A stretch of DNA of 64,000 nucleotides from Malachius bipustulatus. Its lineage: Eukaryota; Arthropoda; Insecta; Coleoptera; Melyridae. The notes below the pieces were generated by a model that was given only the letters and a program-made list of their open reading frames with translations, searched no databases and was not told where the DNA came from. The stretch covers positions 37,771,637 through 37,835,636 of the forward strand of contig OU342632.1 of NCBI GenBank assembly GCA_910589415.1, read 5' to 3'. Of the stretch, positions 50,001 to 62,299 are shown piece after piece; position 1 is the stretch's first letter; every line of letters begins with the position of its first letter. Made by a program: the position numbers and the translations under genes.

Positions 50001-51159
50001 TATGGAGGTATGGAGCTCGGTATGGAGGTATTGAGATATAAATGTTATTTTATTCAATTTGTAAATTAATGTCAAAAAAAAACTGATGTTCTATAAAGGT
50101 CGAAATAGGTACCTTAAAACAAAAAAAAAATTAAAAGCAGTTGAAAAAATTATGGAGAACTTCCAAATTATCGAAATTTTTATTTCAAAATAAAATTATA
50201 GCCACATCTAAACTTCCAATATGATTTCAGTTTTCAGAGGGTGTTATGAAGTTGAACAATCTCTAAAGCAAAATTAGGTAGGTACGCGTTCATAGTAGGT
50301 AGGGTTAATTTCATTCAAGATTTCACCCGGTTTTCCTCGTCTGTTAAGATAAGATGCAAGAATAATTAGATTTTAAGAAACTCGTCTTAATTAGTATCCT
50401 CTCTGGATGTGGAATTCGTAGTCATGAAGCATGGAGAGACAGACATGTGTCGAATAAAATTGTAGGTAGTTGTTTGAGCATCTCAATTCGGGAAAGTTAT
50501 TCGGAAATTTCACCGTTGTAGAAATTTCCTGTTTTGTAATGTGGAATCCGAAAATAACGTATCGTTATAATGTTAAACTTTTCACGTGCCAATAGAAACA
50601 CTCCGTTCATTCATATGGACAGAAAGGTATCGATTTTGATTGTATAGCTTGTCATTTGTATGTCAAATATCGGTACAGATTGCTTCAATATTGCTTTGTT
50701 GGTTTGTTTATTAATTTTTTCAATGAATACGTGCGCGGGCAAACTTAATTAAGTTATTTTGAATGGAGTGAATTTTACGATAGAGAAAATAAAGCAGGGT
50801 TAATATTAAGAACACAATATGCCGCCATTCAGTTTTCCTCATTCTAGGGAAAGCTTTGTTGCTTTATTTATCGTTATAATGCAGGGGAAATAATCGGCTT
50901 GTGTAGCATATGTTCTCACTTAATTGAGGTTGCGGTAGTTCGATTATTGAAAAAATTGAACGGAATAGCCTTAGTTGAAAGATGTGCCAGGGCTAACAGA
51001 AGGTCCTTTTTGTTGTTAAGAATCCTTTATAACATGGCTGCTGTATCATGGAGAGAATTGATTTTGGAAAAGTACCTACAATTTGTTTTATGATTTTTTA
51101 AATTAATCATTTAATAATTAATTTAATAGATAAAATGTAGTCTTGTTACTTTTATTATT
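50001..51159. other. intergenic AT-rich DNA
   Basis: No gene is supported. Confidence 0.5.
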
Positions 51160-51799
51160 ACACTGAGAAAAATGATAGAGGTTTTAGTTAATAAATATTT
51201 GTTTGCGCCAATTTTATTTGCAACAAATATTGCACATTGAATACTAGTCAATGTTATTAACTATTAAAAAAACACGAAAAATTAATGACTACTAGTGAAT
51301 TTATGATTTGTTTGTATCGAATTTATTTAATAATAATAATCTAAATTTACATGGAATAAAATATATTTTGAACGAAATGTAAATGCAGAATTTATTTTCC
51401 GCCAATGTATGGTTTATTATTAATTAATCTTTGATATTATTTTCATTATTCTCATTATTTATTTTGTAATTCCACGCGTTATTTCATAGAAATATACCAA
51501 GTATGTTAACTAAAATCTAGAATTGTTCTGAAGAAATTTTATTTGTTATGTATAAAGCTTTATAAATAAAGGCACTTATATTCTCACTTCCATTTCCGCT
51601 GGATTTCAGTATAGACTCATCGCTACGAATTCGGCAGGAAATTTTAGAATAGTAGGTACTTTACCCATCATGTATCGTAACATTATTGTTATACTAGCAA
51701 GTGCGTGCCTCTAGTAAAAAGTTTCAGTGTAATGTGCAGAGTAAATTTGGATTAGTGGGAAACATTCTTATAAAGACTTATTAGAGAAAAACAGAGGAA

Positions 51800-53456
51800 A
51801 TGGAGGACATCACGGTCGAAGATTTCTTGAGAAGCAATGGCTTTTCTGATCTAATGATCAATACATTCAGAGGTAAGTATTACTTATTAGATATTCGAAT
51901 TGCTAATAAATGCCTTTTAATAATACACTAAAATATAGGTATGGTACATTATGTCAGGTTACGCAACCTATTTTTTAGTTTCTTTATTGTTAAATATTTA
52001 CAAAAAAAATGGTATGTGAAATGAGCGTAAGGTGCATAATAATTTTAGGGTATTAAACTCATTTTCCGGCTTATTAAGGTTTTAAATAAATAATCCAAAG
52101 GATGAGCCATTATATTACAATAATAATAATTATTATTATCATCATTGTTTGGAGACGCCAAACATAATTTTTTGCGTAGTTTATCTACAAGCACGCTCAA
52201 TCATGGAAATAACTTATATTAATAAATAATAAATCTTTCATTCACAGTTAAAATAGTTATTAACTAATAATTAATTTTTTATTTAATAATCAGAGCACAT
52301 ATTTAAAAACCACAACAGTTTTTAATTTGACGATGGTTTATTCTTATAGACAACGGAATAGATTCGCTAACGGTCCTAGCAGACGTTGTGAATTGTGACG
52401 AATTATTCAAGGAACTAGTACCCCAAATAGGGCATAGAATAAAACTAAAGAAAATAGTGCCGAGATTTTCGACGCAAAATCACCAAAGCCCAGAAAGGAC
52501 GACGGATGCTGAATCTGAGGATTTGCAATCTACCTCCTGCACCAGAGAAGAGTCAGAATCTGAGGCGACGCCATATTTGGACGATAGTTTTATGTAAGCA
52601 TTATTCTTATCATTATAAATTAATATTTAAATTTACTCTGTGAGAAGATAATAGTATGTAACAAACTATACTTGTTATTGCAGAAATGCTATTCCTGAAA
52701 ACTGTTATGAAAATTTGGAGAGCAATCCGCGAAAATTAATAATTTTGGATATCAACAACAAGGTTTATGCGACTGAAGCACAGTCATTTTTACAGTCAAC
52801 ATCGTCATCGACTAATAATTTAGCGACTACGAGTAATAATAGTGATGTACTCACGAGTCAACAAGTCAACAAGGACTGCATTACGATCGGGGAAAACCTC
52901 AGCTGGGGCTACCTTAAATTTCAATCTAGGAGCCTTGCTGGATCAAACGTCTATGGGCAGAGCTATCAAAGCATCTTATAAGATCAAACGAAACTTGAGT
53001 ACTAAATGCCAATCTTATTTGGTTGAAATTATCGTACAGCACTTTAAACTTGACACCTTTTAGGTAAGATAGCCTGTGTTAATTTATACCTATTACTAGT
53101 ATTAGCCTATTGTTGTATTTTTTGGGAGTAAGGTTCTTCTTATTATTAAATGAACGTCGATTTAATACAAAAACTTTTCTTAAAATATTTTTATAACGTG
53201 AATTAGGTACTATTACGTCAGTGCATGCATACAAGTACCTGTATATTGATAGGTGTGATAGGTGATAGGTGTAAGTTGATATACAGGTAAAATAGGATAA
53301 TTAATGAGCAGAAATACTGAAAAATAAAACATTGCATTTTACAGAAGACTCACCAATGAAGATTTTAGAAATTTATCAAAGCTGATTGTGGCAGAATTTC
53401 CAGGAGAATTACCACAAGTAGGTGTATACATGTGTTACCACAAGTTAGGTATATAA
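51800..53456 (+). CDS. SAM-domain protein, SAMD3-like (four exons, two frame breaks)
   Basis: Exons are 51800-51872, 52350-52593, 52684-53063 and 53345-53456, with GT-AG junctions (GTAAGT, GTAAGC, GTAAGA donors). Exons 1-2 encode a sterile alpha motif, a helical protein-interaction domain: MEDITVEDFLRSNGFSD... leads to an ...NGIDSLTVL... and ...GHRIKLKKI... pattern at residues ~5-62. Then a Ser/Thr/Glu-rich linker follows. Late exon 3 reads LLDQTSMGRAIKASY and LSTKCQSYLVEIIV, and exon 4 reads RLTNEDFRNLSKLIVAEFPG; this helical block is typical of multicopy SAMD3-like proteins in animals. Early exon 3 is in another frame from late exon 3 (shift between ~52790 and 52920), and one extra T before 53063 makes a stop at the exon edge. 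It may be a pseudogene, carry sequence errors, or have an unseen small intron. Stop at 53454-53456; relatives are often longer. Confidence 0.65.
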
Positions 53457-54418
53457 AAAATGTATAGGTTTTTATGTTTAATTTTTATTTTTTTATTTTA
53501 CATTTTGATCAGAAATTTGTTTCAGTTGTTATTACTTACCTATTATATAAATAGTGTTACATAAGTGTAATGAAAGAATTAAAAAAATTTAGTAAAGTGA
53601 AATACATGCTTATTTATATTAGACATTTATTGGAATTATATTTTATTTATTATTTTTTATAAGACTAATTTCATGGCTGTAAGTTGTCAATTTTGTTGTC
53701 CAGATTTTTTATTTTATTTTCAATAAAATTCTGTTAAAAACGGAAACGTTTTTTTAATCCAAAAATTTGAAAAAAATAGGATGAGAAGCAATAGGACCTA
53801 CTTTTGCATGTGGTAATTTATTAGCACATCATGAAGACGTTTAGCTTTATGCTATCAATGATATAATTATATACCTTTATATTAGTCGTGTAAAAATTTA
53901 ATAAGTGAAGAACAATCCTAAAAGGAGACTGACCTGATTCTCGCCCCGATTCACCTATATAAACTTACAAACTTTAAGAATTAAATTTTTTTATAAATTT
54001 TTTATGAAATCAAATTCAAATTAGAAAGGAAATAATCTTTCGAAAAACCTTGGATACGACAATAAGTTTATTTTTTTTATTTAATTTCCTTCTGTCCATT
54101 TTTTTTCAATAGTGATAGTTCTTAGAATTTTGGGTTTGATCCGATAAGAGATATACACAGGGTATTTATTAAGGTAAGTGCTATTATTTATAAGATTAAA
54201 CTAAATTATTGATCATGCAAGTAATAAATTTTTATATAAATTTTTACTGCCTAATAAATGATTATTAGTAGTAAATTATAATAAAACATCTAATATTAAT
54301 AACTAATACAAAACCTGCATATTAGTAAATATATCATATTAGTAGTTACTCGAAAAATAATATCGACATAAATTTTCAATAAATAAGGCAATATTATCCA
54401 CAAGCAAATAATTTTTTC

Positions 54419-54695
54419 ACTGAAAAAAATTGTTGGTATTTGTTAATAAAATAAATTTTTATCAAATTAAATATGAAAGTATTTTGCTTATAATCAATAT
54501 GTACCTATTTTCGGTAACAGTAGTATATATTTATAGTTAATAAATATATATTAACAATTAATAAAGGTAAGTTAAAACAGTCCTAACAAATTATTTGTTT
54601 TCTATAAACAAATATTTATTACGCTATAATCGAATAAATCCTTTATTAACTGTTACACATCAACATTAATTGTTAATAAACTGTTTTCTCAGTGT
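54419..54695. mobile_element. AT-rich MITE with CACTGA(G)AAAA ends
   Basis: CACTGAAAAAAATTGTT near 54421 and AACTGTTTTCTCAGTG ending at 54694 are imperfect inverted repeats. The interior contains TTAATAAATATT and its complement repeatedly. It either stands alone or is the right end of the larger 51160-54695 element. Confidence 0.5.
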
Positions 54696-54696
54696 A

Positions 54697-56374
54697 GAAA
54701 CATTTCCTAACATTTTATGGTCTCTTTCTGGCCTGGAAATTTTTTTTTCCAAATCACAAATCACGTGACTTTCTTGACTAAGGCAAAATGTCAAAAATTC
54801 AAAAATCACCAGGGCCCTATTTCACAAAAAGCTTTACAACTTTGTACTTTCCATGTTTCAATTTCCTACAAAGCAGTAAATTTTGCTCTTCGCAATCAGT
54901 TAAGTTAATCTTGGCACTGCTGGTGCAATGTAAATTGCGTTGTTTTTCAAGTATTATCGAAAATGTGCAAAAGAAATTTTTGCATTTTTTATTGCACAGC
55001 AGTGTCAAATTCACTCAACTGATTTTGAAACGCAAATTTGCTGCTTTGTGAAAAATTGAAAAATGAAAAGTACACAGTGCAAAGTCACAAAGCTTTTTTG
55101 TACCTGACCTGACCTTTAACTTGGTTAAATAATTAAAAAGTGCTTGGTAAATTGAAACATATACCTAATTTGATAAAAATTTGCAAAAAAAATTAAGATT
55201 ACCGTTCTTTGGGGAAGGATTAAGTCCCAAAATCATCTTTCAGAGAGATTGATAAAATTGTAAAAAATTACATTTGAGCATGTTTGAAGCTTGCTAAGCA
55301 TTATCAGAATAAACGCAAGGTACTTGCTCCCTTTAAAGAAACACGGTGCGTTGGTACCTACTACCTACTTACAAGTTGTTGATGAAGAAAGTCGTGCTTT
55401 GCAAATTTGGCACTTCCCCCTTTGGAAAGGCAACGCTACAATTATGACGAAGTTTATGGTTCTGAAGTTTATAAAAATATTTTACATATACTAACATAAA
55501 AACTTTGAAGAATTCATGGGAGAGAATTTTAGCTAAGTATTATCCAAATAATAATAATCCAAACAAATTGTATTTTAATTAACAAAGTATTATTTACTAA
55601 AAATCATACAATATGAGCGTTCGTATTTTTCCTGCAGCTAAACAGTTAATAACTTATGCCTCGATGTTTCCACGTTTTGTCATACAATGCCTCCTGAATA
55701 CTGAACGTTTACAAAAATAATATTTCAAAACTAATACAGTTGTGTCACAACAAAAGATTGAATTTAACTTTTAATATAAAACGCATCAGGAGAACGTTGG
55801 AATTACAGGTGGGGTTAAAACATTATTGTTTGGAACCAGGACGCTTTATTGACATGGTATTGTTATTCTCTTCCTGGATTTCCCTCTATTCGATTGTTGC
55901 TGAATTATCGCGTGCAAAGTTTTGTGTATATTGATTGACACTTCATTATTTCCAAGAACGTCATTATATTTTCAGCCTTGCCGCTGCCATTTCACACTGC
56001 AAAACTGAAGTATTTTATTGTAAAATATTTAATATTTCAGGGAAATAACTTCCACTTCCAGATACTGTCAGTGTTTTTGTAATGAAATATCAAAATGATT
56101 GATGCAGCTCCCAACGGGTAGACACGAAAAAGCTTACACTCGATTTGCAGTGACATGCTGCACTTATTTTTTTACGCTGCAAACGAAACTTTATAAAGAG
56201 TTAATTATTATAATTACACCCAAAAAACTCAATGAGATTTTTGAGCACTTTGAGAGTCATTTTCCATGTTAAAGGAATATTAAGCGTCAGCAATCTTATC
56301 AGCATATTTATTACACTAGTCACTAGTGAGTTTGCAGAGATTCATAGAAGCTGCAAAATCCATTATACAAGTGT
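54697..56374. other. intergenic AT-rich DNA
   Basis: No gene is supported; the 60-87-codon frames at 54717-55051 overlap on both strands and show no domain. Confidence 0.5.
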
Positions 56375-56880
56375 CCCGTAATTAGCGTGCAATACTGAAA
56401 CAGCAGATTTTTTTTTAAATATGGAAAAAAGTTCCTATAAAAATAGGTCGAGAAATGCTTCCTAAGGGGGCTACAGCCCCCGAAAGTGGGGCCCATGAAG
56501 ATGGTTTTTATTTAATATCTCCGAACCCGTTCAAGATAGAAAAGTGACATTTTGGGAATTTATCAAACTTTTTATGGACAATAAGATGCAATTACAACAA
56601 TTTTAAAATTTCCATTAGGGGGGGGGGGGGGTCAGATAGGTGACAAGTGAGGGTAAAATCACCCCAACTTTTTTTTCTCCATTTTTTTCTTGATCAAAAA
56701 TTAGAAATTAGTAAATAAGAAAACAATTTTTAGCTTTCTTTCTGGTACTGTTGAGTAGTTAGGGGATATTTTATGAATAAAATAAGCTTTACCAGACCTT
56801 TGAAAATTTGTAAGGAACGCTTGGGGGTAAGAACTGAAGTAAATACACATTCTCAAAGTTCTTGAAAAAAAATGACATAA
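56375..56880. repeat. fragment of a dispersed repeat with a 14-G run
   Basis: The stretch contains GGGGGCTACAGCCCCC, a (G)14 run at 56618-56631, and GGGTAAAATCACCCC, like the GGGGTGAAACTACCCC block in the 32378-33570 foldback. It resembles interior sequence of such transposons, but no paired ends were found. Confidence 0.4.
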
Positions 56881-59800
56881 AACTTAGATGTAATAAATAT
56901 GTCCTATAACGATGCGTCTTTTGCTTAAACTTGGTGCTTCTTGCGAGTGAGATGGTGATAGGAATCTAGAATATAGTAATAGAGAACAGCGAGCGAAGGA
57001 GACGGAGAGCGGTTTTATATTACAATGTGAAGCGGTTTTATCGGTCAGCTTGGGTCTCATTAAACAAGGGTAGTTGTGGTTAATAAGTCGTAAACGTTAG
57101 AGCCTGTATGGTTTTCATTAACCCTTTAAATCTAACAACCTACTTTAATTTTGATTATAGGGATTAGGAAATTATCAAAGAAATTTTTGACCTATGTGAA
57201 ACATCTGAGGCAGTATTGTTAATGTCAATGTGATATTATTCTAGAAATTCTGGTGATTTAAAATTCAAATAGGCTTCAACAGATTTCAAATCAAAGTTAA
57301 TTTCATCTCCATTTCTGTTTAATTACTCCTAGTGACAAAACGCTGGAATAAAATTCCAGTGAAATTACCCATGAAATTGGTAACTAGGAAACATGGACAA
57401 GTTTAGCGCACCGGAACTAAACTAGAAATCCGTCTGTCTGTCTCTCCGTTCGACGATAACACAGAAAAAAGCTGACGCTGACTGAAAATCAGCGCCAGGA
57501 CTGCATATCAAAAAGGCCTTTGTTCGTTCAAATCTACCGTGTGCAAAATTAGTCGTTGGAGACCAACGATTCAACAATGAGCTACACTAAATTCTATTCC
57601 GGTAAAAAATTCTATTATTATCAGGTCTTTGACAGACGAACCCACCGAGATCAAGGCGGACTGTCCGATACTCTCGTTGCGGAATTGAATTAGAAAATAG
57701 TTAAAAGTGGCGTAATTGTATTGCCTCTGTTTCGTGTAATAAAGTATAGAATTCCGTGGAGTGGTCCTGAGGGATGGAATGTCATTAAACGGCACTGTAA
57801 TTTGGGTGTGCCTGGCCTCTCTTTGTGTCCCCGGAGTTGCATTTCACACTCCAGTTACGCTCCAGACAAAGCAATAATTGTCGGGACTTTGATGTCAACC
57901 GGAGGACTGCTGTTGACGCAAATCAGATCAAGAAAGTAAATTGGACACCGCTGCTGATACAGAGAACACCCACTTTCTCCATTCTCTCTATAGTCTCTAG
58001 GTTATAATAGTCGCTTCTTGCTAATAGCCCTTTATATACCTAGCTGTTAGGAGGTGGTGGAACGGTTCACGTATTAAGGGTGGCACTACAAAAGGAATTG
58101 CTTGGTTAGAGGTAGAAATGGTAGAATGTACTTCCAACTATTTATACCGTTATAACAGTTCTGCCTAGTTTAGCAAGAAAATTGTAGAAACGAGTTCGGC
58201 ATATCCAGTTTAATTTCTTTTACGACCTACGTGTTTTATTACAATTCAGAAAAAGCGAACAGATAAACTTAATTGAAGTACACGTTTAGGTACCTACTTA
58301 AAGAAGTAATTGCAACTCTAATCTGAATTTTTAATTATTATGAGATTTTATCCCAGTTTTCGATGTTTCCTAGATCGTTTGCCCTATAGTAAGAGGAGTC
58401 CTAGTTTCGCGTTCTCTGCTTAAACGCAACAAAAAATATTTCTCGGGAATCCAACCAGGTAACTCTTTACACACCATGAAATTTTTGATGATGAAAGTTT
58501 GATGCCTTATTGGATGATCAGAGGATATGGGAGGACATGGTTCAGGTTTTAAGCGACTCGAGCGAGTTCTCGTAGATGCTCCATTATTCTTGGTGTTGTT
58601 GAGTCCAAAATTAGCCGAGTCTTTAGCCAAAGAGTAAAAGCCCAAAATGTATCAACAGGAGTTCTTAAACAGCTTGTTCAGAACTTATAACCAGGTAAGG
58701 AAAAACGGTGAATAAATTGTTGTCATAATAGGTACTCGTGTTATTATCGATTACGGACGATTCGTGTTTTAGTCATTTGGTTTGTGGGTTGTGAATTTAC
58801 CCGTGTGGGTCCAAGAAAATCCAAATGACGTGTGGCCAAGGAATGCTAAAATGATTTACAGAAACGTTTGGTATGAAATTTATAATCATCACAAACCAAT
58901 TTACGCCACATTTTTTAAGAACCACGTGAAATTCCTAAAAATTTCTGAAGTTAGAAAACTGAAGGTGCATAATTAACTGGTAGAATAACAATGTTCCAGA
59001 TCAATGAACTGGTCGCGGGGGTCCAGTAGGGTGGCCTCCGAGGTGGTCTCCATGATTCCCAGATATGGCTTGGCTTATAACAGGTTCTTTTTTGGGGGGA
59101 TTTAAAAAAAAAAAGGTATAATGAGACTTCATCGTAACAAGAGAGGAACTTGTATTGGTCACATTATAGATAAGAGTGTAAGAGATAAGTAAGTAAGAAG
59201 ATTTGTTCACAAATTTTACAACTTTCTTAGGTTACATTTATTGCCACTCACAAGAGAAGAGCTACATTAAAGAGTTATACCCACTACTAATTATTTTGAG
59301 CATATTGTGTTTCTTATAGAAATGAAGATGGTCTTCGCTAGACTAATAAGTCAAGTAAAACTATATTTAAATAAAATTTTAGATATTTAACATTCCCACG
59401 AGTAATTGGGAAAACTTTGCACTCTTAGAACAGTAATACGAAACACTATTCTTAAATATCACGAGAAATGTCCCAACGTAAAATCATCTCCAGCGAAATG
59501 TCCTTAATTTCCCCAGCAATATTACGTGTCCTTTAGGGTTAATTCTTGAGATATTCCACCGCCCTATTAGAGTGTTACTTTATTAGGCTATCGCCATCTC
59601 GGATGTATTTAATATCTCTGGGAAACGGTGTAGTACAGGGTTTTTATTACGATCACGGCTTGGCGCTTGCTTCTGTTGGAGGTTATTCGATTAACTCCGG
59701 CTGCAAGAGTTCCTTCTTCATTGGTATGGGAACGATGTCGTTATATTCGTTACCCTCCTCGGCACGCGATGTTGTTAATTTTTACTCAAGCGGAATATAG

Positions 59801-60157
59801 ACTTTTCAATATAGATGAAATACTTAAAAAATGTTGCAACTGATTATAGACTTGAGGCATCTGCGATCAATATAAAAATGTTCATGCAAAAAATTCAAAA
59901 AAATAATCATGGAGTGCTGTCTTGAATAAATCGCGAAAAAATACACTTGGTAGTTATAGAATTTTGTTCCTCATGTAGTTGAGATCTGCCCTCCTGGTTT
60001 ATGCGCTATGTCAATTTTTCTGAAAAATAATTCAAATGTAACCATCCAGAAAACTATAAAATCAATTTCGTTTTTCATTATTAAAAATTATCGCATCATG
60101 CACCAACAAGGTGACACATGAAGGTGTTCAAATATCTATTGGGAAGTGTAATTTTTA
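56881..60157. other. intergenic DNA
   Basis: No gene is supported. GC-richer blocks lie at about 57730-57910 and 59545-59720 and carry only overlapping short frames. An A run lies near 59106-59114. Confidence 0.45.
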
Positions 60158-60914
60158 TACAGGGTGTTCAAAAGCCAGCTACAAACTTTGAAGATTTCGA
60201 ATCGATTTTTCTTGTTTATTTTAAATACAACACCCGGTATATTATCACGTCATCAATTAGATATTGAAGTCCTCCTTCAACCTATTATAGGGTTTCCTAT
60301 ACCTAACTCTTATGGTTTCGAAGTTAGGGAAATTTCTTTGGAAAATATTGAAAAATAACCTAAAACTGATAATCAACAACAAACAAAAACATCAAAATAC
60401 TGCCAACATAATCCTAAATTGCCTTACACATTACAAAAATTTATAATAAATGTTCAAACTGTCCACCATTATGCTCAACACACTTTTGAGGTCTTTTTCA
60501 AAATGCCCTTCTCACTTCCATTAACGTCTCAATTGTAACCCCATTCAACGATTATTGTATTTTCCATGTCGAGTCTTTTGGAGTAGTAGCAGGCGTCTGA
60601 TAGACAATATCGTCAACACGTGCCCAAAAAAGGAAATTCATCATAGTTAGGTCTGGTGATCTGGCTGCTCAGGTTGATGGGCAGATGGCTCCCCCTGCCC
60701 ATCCATCTATTTTCATACTTTTGGTTTAAAAAAGATCTCACGACAAGAGAATAATAGACAGGAGCACCATCGTGTTAAAACGGCAGGTTTTCTAGAAAAT
60801 TTTGTGTCATTTTACTCGGAAATTAGATCTCAATCCAAAACTGGAAAAAAATTGTACCCTCGTATTTAAAATAAGAAAGTTGATGTTGTGATCTTATAAA
60901 AGGACCACCCTGTA
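60158..60914. mobile_element. Tc1/mariner-like element, internally deleted, TACAGGGTG ends
   Basis: TACAGGGTGTTCAAAAG at the left and the reverse complement of TACAGGGTGGTCCTTTTA at the right form the ends, with TA at both. The 757-base body keeps the 3' half of a transposase on the minus strand but lacks the N-terminal DNA-binding part. It is the only TACAGGGTG element in the window that still encodes recognisable transposase. Confidence 0.8.
60441..60790 (-). pseudogene. Tc1/mariner-superfamily transposase, C-terminal half
   Basis: Read on the minus strand across three frames, the remnant gives DGAPVYYSLVVRSFLNQ (second catalytic Asp in DGAP), RWMGRGSHLP, then ARSPDLT...FLFLG (third catalytic acid in SPDLT), VYQTPATTPKD, TIETLMEVRRAF and finally KCVEHNGGQFEHLL followed by TAA (60441-60443). 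This is the standard order of the mariner-like DDE transposases common in insects. At least three frame changes and several stops are present, and the first catalytic acid and helix-turn-helix are absent, so it is dead. Confidence 0.82.
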
Positions 60915-62208
60915 TATTACAAAAATATTTTAAAAAAGTGGAGAAAATCGTACTTGGTGGAGTTTTTTTTTAGAATTTTTTAGAATTCTAGTATAAAAGC
61001 TACTTTGCCGCACTAATGAGCAACCCTGTATAATTACAGTTTCCAGACACAGAAAATTGTTTAACCTACATTAGCTCGAAAACGATACCTAATATCAAAA
61101 TTTTTAAGAGAATTTTTCTTTTCAACTTAGAACGTATATAATCTAAAAAATTGATCATCTGTGAAAAATATCCCGAGGCGTAGAAGATGGGTGGGAAAAT
61201 GGGGGCAACCAGCCAATAGGTATCTACGTTGTTGGACAGTTTTGGGAAAAGTTATTACCAATACATAATAGGCATCTACCTCAGAACTATTTGTACCAAA
61301 TTTGAACAACATTTCTCAAGCGGTCCTAAGCTTATTCCTAGAATTTTTCATACTTCAACTTTGTTATTATGTCTTTCTGAAAAATATTTTGTCGCGAAAG
61401 TCCCCTAATTTTGCTATTCTCTATCACTTCCTTAAATGACATTGGTAAAAAAATGAAACACCCTGTATTTTAGCTTGGGCGCTTGTTGAGGTAATGTGTC
61501 TGCTAATGTTTATATAAAAACTGAGGCAACCAGAATACTATACGAGTGTCAGTGATAATGATGTGTATATGGCAATCACTAACAATATATTACAACCGAT
61601 TAGTATTACGATGCGTAGGCTTCTATTCTTGATTTGAAGTAATCTCTTTTCCATTACCGATTGGATATTTTCAATAGCTCTTATCAATATTTGTGCTAGT
61701 TTATTCTCTAATGGAGGCGATGTTAACAATATTAGTATTAAAAATGAAAAGTGGGAAGTGTAATGAAAAGTGACATTAAAGTTCTACTGGTGGATTTAGA
61801 TATAATCTGAATTTTTTAAATTTTAACTCCAACAAAACATTATATGTACATATAATAAAAATAGAATGAAAATAGTTATATTGTGAGACAAGTTCACAAA
61901 GTAGCATATTTCTCAAAAGTGTCAAATATGCTACTCTGTGCACTTGTTACACACTATACTTTTTCTACGAGCATAACAAGTTAATTTTTTATTCAATTAA
62001 ATGGTAATTACTCTCATCAGTCTCAATAATAGAATCCAACTGAAATTATTCACTACACTTTAACGTTTATTAACTCCTCCACTGATATTTCAATTCACTT
62101 ACGAATTGTACATTTAAAATTAATATTTAAAATTAAGAATATTCATTATTATGTATTCATTATATGATTATTACTTATACTCCTAGAAACAATTATTAAT
62201 ATACTGAA
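60915..62208. other. intergenic DNA with two orphan transposon ends
   Basis: CAACCCTGTA (ending 61030) and ACACCCTGTA (ending 61467) are ends of the same general type and in the same orientation as the right end of 60158-60914, without left partners. They suggest nested or truncated insertions. No gene is supported. Confidence 0.45.
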
Positions 62209-62290
62209 ATGGATCAGGATGATAAGAAAATTATTTCCATCTCCCTCGGTAAATCAACCCAAACCGAAAAAGCAAACAGTGCAAGAATAG
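62209..62290 (+). CDS. candidate first exon (27 codons), unproven
   Basis: ATGGATCAGGATGATAAG opens a short frame with balanced codons (MDQDDKKIISISLGKSTQTE, then KANSARI) that ends at AG|GTACGT, a good splice donor. Read through, it would stop at TAA 62296-62298. No acceptor or second exon was found in the remaining window. It may be the start of a gene that continues past 64000, or chance. Confidence 0.2.
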
Positions 62291-62299
62291 GTACGTAAA

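Larger units (their letters stand above)
51160..54695. mobile_element. possible ~3.5-kb element with inverted TACACTGAGAAAA ends enclosing a SAM-domain gene
   Basis: TACACTGAGAAAA at 51159-51171 is matched inverted by TTTTCTCAGTGTA ending at 54696. TA lies at each end. Subterminal sequence on both sides is full of TTAATAAATATT-type words. The SAM-domain gene lies wholly between. Alternatively the two ends belong to separate MITEs that happen to flank the gene: a left-like end also occurs at 54421 (CACTGAAAAAAATTG), which would make 54419-54695 an element by itself. No transposase is visible, so this is a hypothesis. Confidence 0.35.

Noticed and set aside
61021..61467. A complete element between CAACCCTGTA and ACACCCTGTA
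   Set aside because: Both ends point the same way, so they cannot be the two ends of one inverted-repeat element.
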